Assembly (NCBI GenBank): GCA_937898265.1
Contig: CALEJM010000227.1
Span: forward strand, 1 to 8,124
Length of the DNA stretch: 8,124 nucleotides
Reading direction: 5' to 3'
Source: an uncultured Porphyromonadaceae bacterium
Lineage (GTDB): Bacteria > Bacteroidota > Bacteroidia > Bacteroidales > Paludibacteraceae
Part shown: piece by piece, positions 6,405 through 8,124 of the stretch
How positions within the stretch are numbered: the first letter of the stretch is position 1
Layout of the letters: every line of letters begins with the position of its first letter
The notes under the pieces: model-generated
Told to the model about the DNA's origin: nothing
The model's database searches: none
Seen by the model: the letters and a program-made list of their open reading frames with translations, nothing else
Program-made: the position numbers and the translations under genes

Positions 6405-7211
6405 ATGAGATACAATATATATAATATAGTAAAACGTGTGGCATTCTGCTTCGTGATGGTAGTGCTGCTCACCAGCTGCTACTCACGTCGTGCCAACGGC
6501 TATCTCCAGGAACGTGCCGGACTGCCTACCTACGAGCGTGGCGTCTACGAAGAATATCGCCTTCGTCCTTACGACGAACTCGTTATGCGCGTCATCAGCA
6601 GCAAGAAAGACGTCGTGTCGCTCTTCCCACAAGTGACCAACAACGCCGGCAACCAAAACAACCAGTTCACCTACACCATCTATCCTGACGGCACCGTTGA
6701 CCTCCCACATCTTCCAAAGGCACAGCTGGCGGGCAAGACGCTGCGTGAGGCAGAGACCTATGTGGAGCAACAGCTGAAAGGCTTTGCTGACGACATCACC
6801 GTTAAACTGGCACTCAACACCAGCACCTACTGCGTTATCGGTACGGCGCGTCGCGGCTACTTCCCAATCTACAAAGAGCGCCTCACCATCTTCCAGGCCC
6901 TTGCCGCTTCGGGCAACATCGCCGAGACGGGCGACTTCTCAGAGGTGAAGATTATCCGCGAGACTCCCGAGGGCACACAAATCAAAACCTTCGACATCCG
7001 CTCCCGCTCTATCCTCGACTCCGAATACTACTATATATATCCTAACGATATCATCTATGTCGACCTCTCCCCGAAGCGCTTCTGGGCAGCATCGTCATAC
7101 GCCAATATCATCGGAATCATATCCTCCTCTGTCGGCTTTGTGGCCACGATGACCAACCTCGTGCTCCAACTCCGTCAGGCAAGTAACAACGCAAACCAGT
7201 CAGCCAAATAA
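6405..7211 (+). CDS. Polysaccharide export outer-membrane lipoprotein (Wza/OPX type), copy 2
   Basis: This 268-residue paralogue of the preceding gene has the same plan. The signal peptide ends in the textbook lipobox LLTSC (Cys25 lipidated). The Poly_export domain spans about 53-136 (YRLRPYDELVMRV, YPDGTVDLPHLP, LAGKTLREAE), the SLBB-type domain about 141-205 (FPIYKERLTIFQALAASGNI), and a hydrophobic C-terminal segment 231-255 is followed by a polar Asn/Gln-rich tail. The two proteins match along their whole length, for example RSRSILDSEYYYIYPNDIIY here and RSRSIIDSEYYYVQPNDVIY in copy 1. The two genes also share an identical 19-base stretch (6230-6248 and 7016-7034). It should build, alone or mixed with copy 1, an outer-membrane channel for polysaccharide. 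The copolymerase gene follows after 24 bases, and the operon reads as one unit. Confidence 0.92.
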   Translation: MRYNIYNIVKRVAFCFVMVVLLTSCYSRRANGYLQERAGLPTYERGVYEEYRLRPYDELVMRVISSKKDVVSLFPQVTNNAGNQNNQFTYTIYPDGTVDLPHLPKAQLAGKTLREAETYVEQQLKGFADDITVKLALNTSTYCVIGTARRGYFPIYKERLTIFQALAASGNIAETGDFSEVKIIRETPEGTQIKTFDIRSRSILDSEYYYIYPNDIIYVDLSPKRFWAASSYANIIGIISSSVGFVATMTNLVLQLRQASNNANQSAK

Positions 7212-7235
7212 CCTTGGCGCATTTGAATCATCATA

Positions 7236-8124
7236 ATGGAAGAAAATCTTAACAATAACTACGGTCAGAACGAGACCTTTACTGAAGAGTCGTCATCGTT
7301 TGACATCATGGTGTGGGTGGCACGCTTCGCCCACTACTGGTATATCTTTGTCTTGACTACCCTCATCGCCCTCTCGTTGGCATATCTCAAAAACCGCAAG
7401 TGGCTGCCAGCCTATTTGAGTGAGACCAAGGTGATGGTGTCGTCAGCAAACTCCAAAGACTATGCCTTCATGCAGGGCTTCTCGGCGTCGGGCTACAACA
7501 ACAATACCGATGTGCTGCTGATGCTCAAGAGCTACGAGATGATGCGTAAGGCAGTGCGTCAGATGCCTGCCCTTCAAATCGACTACTACAATATGGGTCG
7601 TTTCCGTCAGCGCTCACTCTATTCCGCCCCACCTATCAAGATTGAGACCCTCAGTCTCAGCGACCGCGCCTACGGCTACGAGTTCAAGTTTGAGTTCTTG
7701 GGCAATAAAAAATATAGCGTCACGGCTCTGACTGGCGGCGATGAGGCGTTCAAACTTGACGGCGTCTTCGGTCAGCCGCTCGGCAACGAGACGTTCTCCA
7801 TCATCGTAGAACCAATGATGGATATGCGTAAAGGTAGTTCCTTTGGCTTCCGTTTCCGCTCGGAGGAGTCGTTGGTCAATGAGTTCGCCTCTCGTGTCAG
7901 TGCCCAACTCGTGTCGGAGCGCTCTTCCATCATCAGCATCTCGCTGGTGAGCAACGACGTGGCACGCGATATGGATTTTCTCAACACCCTCGACACCACC
8001 TTCTTGGCCGATAACCTCGAGGAGAAAAACCGCGAGGCTGTTCGCACTATCGAGTTCATCGACGACCAATTGGTCTTCCTCGGCGACTCACTGAACGTGG
8101 CAGAGAGCGGCATGCGCAACTACC
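7236..8124 (+). CDS. Wzc/Wzz-type polysaccharide copolymerase or tyrosine kinase, N-terminal part
   Basis: The first 296 residues are in the window and the gene runs off the right edge. A cytosolic N-terminus leads into a single transmembrane segment (about 35-51, YWYIFVLTTLIALSLAYL), preceded by SFDIMVWVARFAHYWY, the usual Wzz-domain entry. A large periplasmic region follows, ending in a helical heptad-like stretch (LEEKNREAVRTIEFIDDQL, about 261-279, continuing through FLGDSLNVAESGM) typical of Wzc/GumC proteins. Such proteins meet the OPX channel across the periplasm and set chain length. Whether this one carries the C-terminal BY-kinase domain with Walker motifs and a tyrosine tail lies beyond the window. 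ATG 7236 is preceded by no clear Shine-Dalgarno. Its place straight after two OPX genes is the standard gene order for capsule export. Confidence 0.88.
   Translation, partial: MEENLNNNYGQNETFTEESSSFDIMVWVARFAHYWYIFVLTTLIALSLAYLKNRKWLPAYLSETKVMVSSANSKDYAFMQGFSASGYNNNTDVLLMLKSYEMMRKAVRQMPALQIDYYNMGRFRQRSLYSAPPIKIETLSLSDRAYGYEFKFEFLGNKKYSVTALTGGDEAFKLDGVFGQPLGNETFSIIVEPMMDMRKGSSFGFRFRSEESLVNEFASRVSAQLVSERSSIISISLVSNDVARDMDFLNTLDTTFLADNLEEKNREAVRTIEFIDDQLVFLGDSLNVAESGMRNY

Overview
The window looks like a chromosomal segment of a Bacteroidota bacterium, most likely Bacteroidales and Prevotella/Bacteroides-like. The evidence is: intergenic promoters matching the Bacteroidota -7 consensus TAnnTTTG (one with a well-spaced TTTG -33 box), mostly weak Shine-Dalgarno sites, a Bacteroidota-style lipobox on the polysaccharide export proteins, and family types common in that phylum. 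All calls come from reading the sequence; no database search was run.

Layout. (1) Positions 1 to about 430 are foreign in composition. The first ~365 bases are very GC-rich, with almost every third codon position of + frame 1 being G or C, and they encode part of a protein I do not recognise. (2) About 430-1410, minus strand, is the N-terminal third of a secreted PD40/TolB-propeller protein of the tricorn-like S41 protease type. Its homology stops abruptly at the foreign DNA. (3) 1622-4349, plus strand, is a compact three-gene operon: a cytidylyltransferase-like/GHMP-kinase-like fusion, a RhaM-type (DUF718) sugar mutarotase, and a FucP-type fucose:H+ symporter. (4) 4372-4405 is a perfect bidirectional terminator shared with the convergent gene. 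(5) 4430-5371, minus strand, is prs (PRPP synthase). (6) 5622-8124, plus strand, is the start of a capsule/exopolysaccharide operon: two tandem paralogous Wza/OPX-type outer-membrane lipoproteins, then the N-terminal part of a Wzc/Wzz-type inner-membrane copolymerase that runs off the window.

How the parts may work together. FucP would import L-fucose (or a similar 6-deoxysugar), and the mutarotase would interconvert its anomers. The fusion protein carries a nucleotidyltransferase head and a sugar-kinase-like tail, so it may phosphorylate and/or nucleotide-activate the sugar. No fucose isomerase, kinase or aldolase gene is present here, so the trio reads more like salvage than catabolism, although this is inference. 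The polysaccharide export operon lies just beyond prs and could in principle use the activated sugar.

The items most worth a second look are the fusion enzyme, whose GHMP half appears shortened with a non-standard ATP-loop motif; the tandem OPX pair; and the composition break near 365-432, which is probably an assembly chimera.
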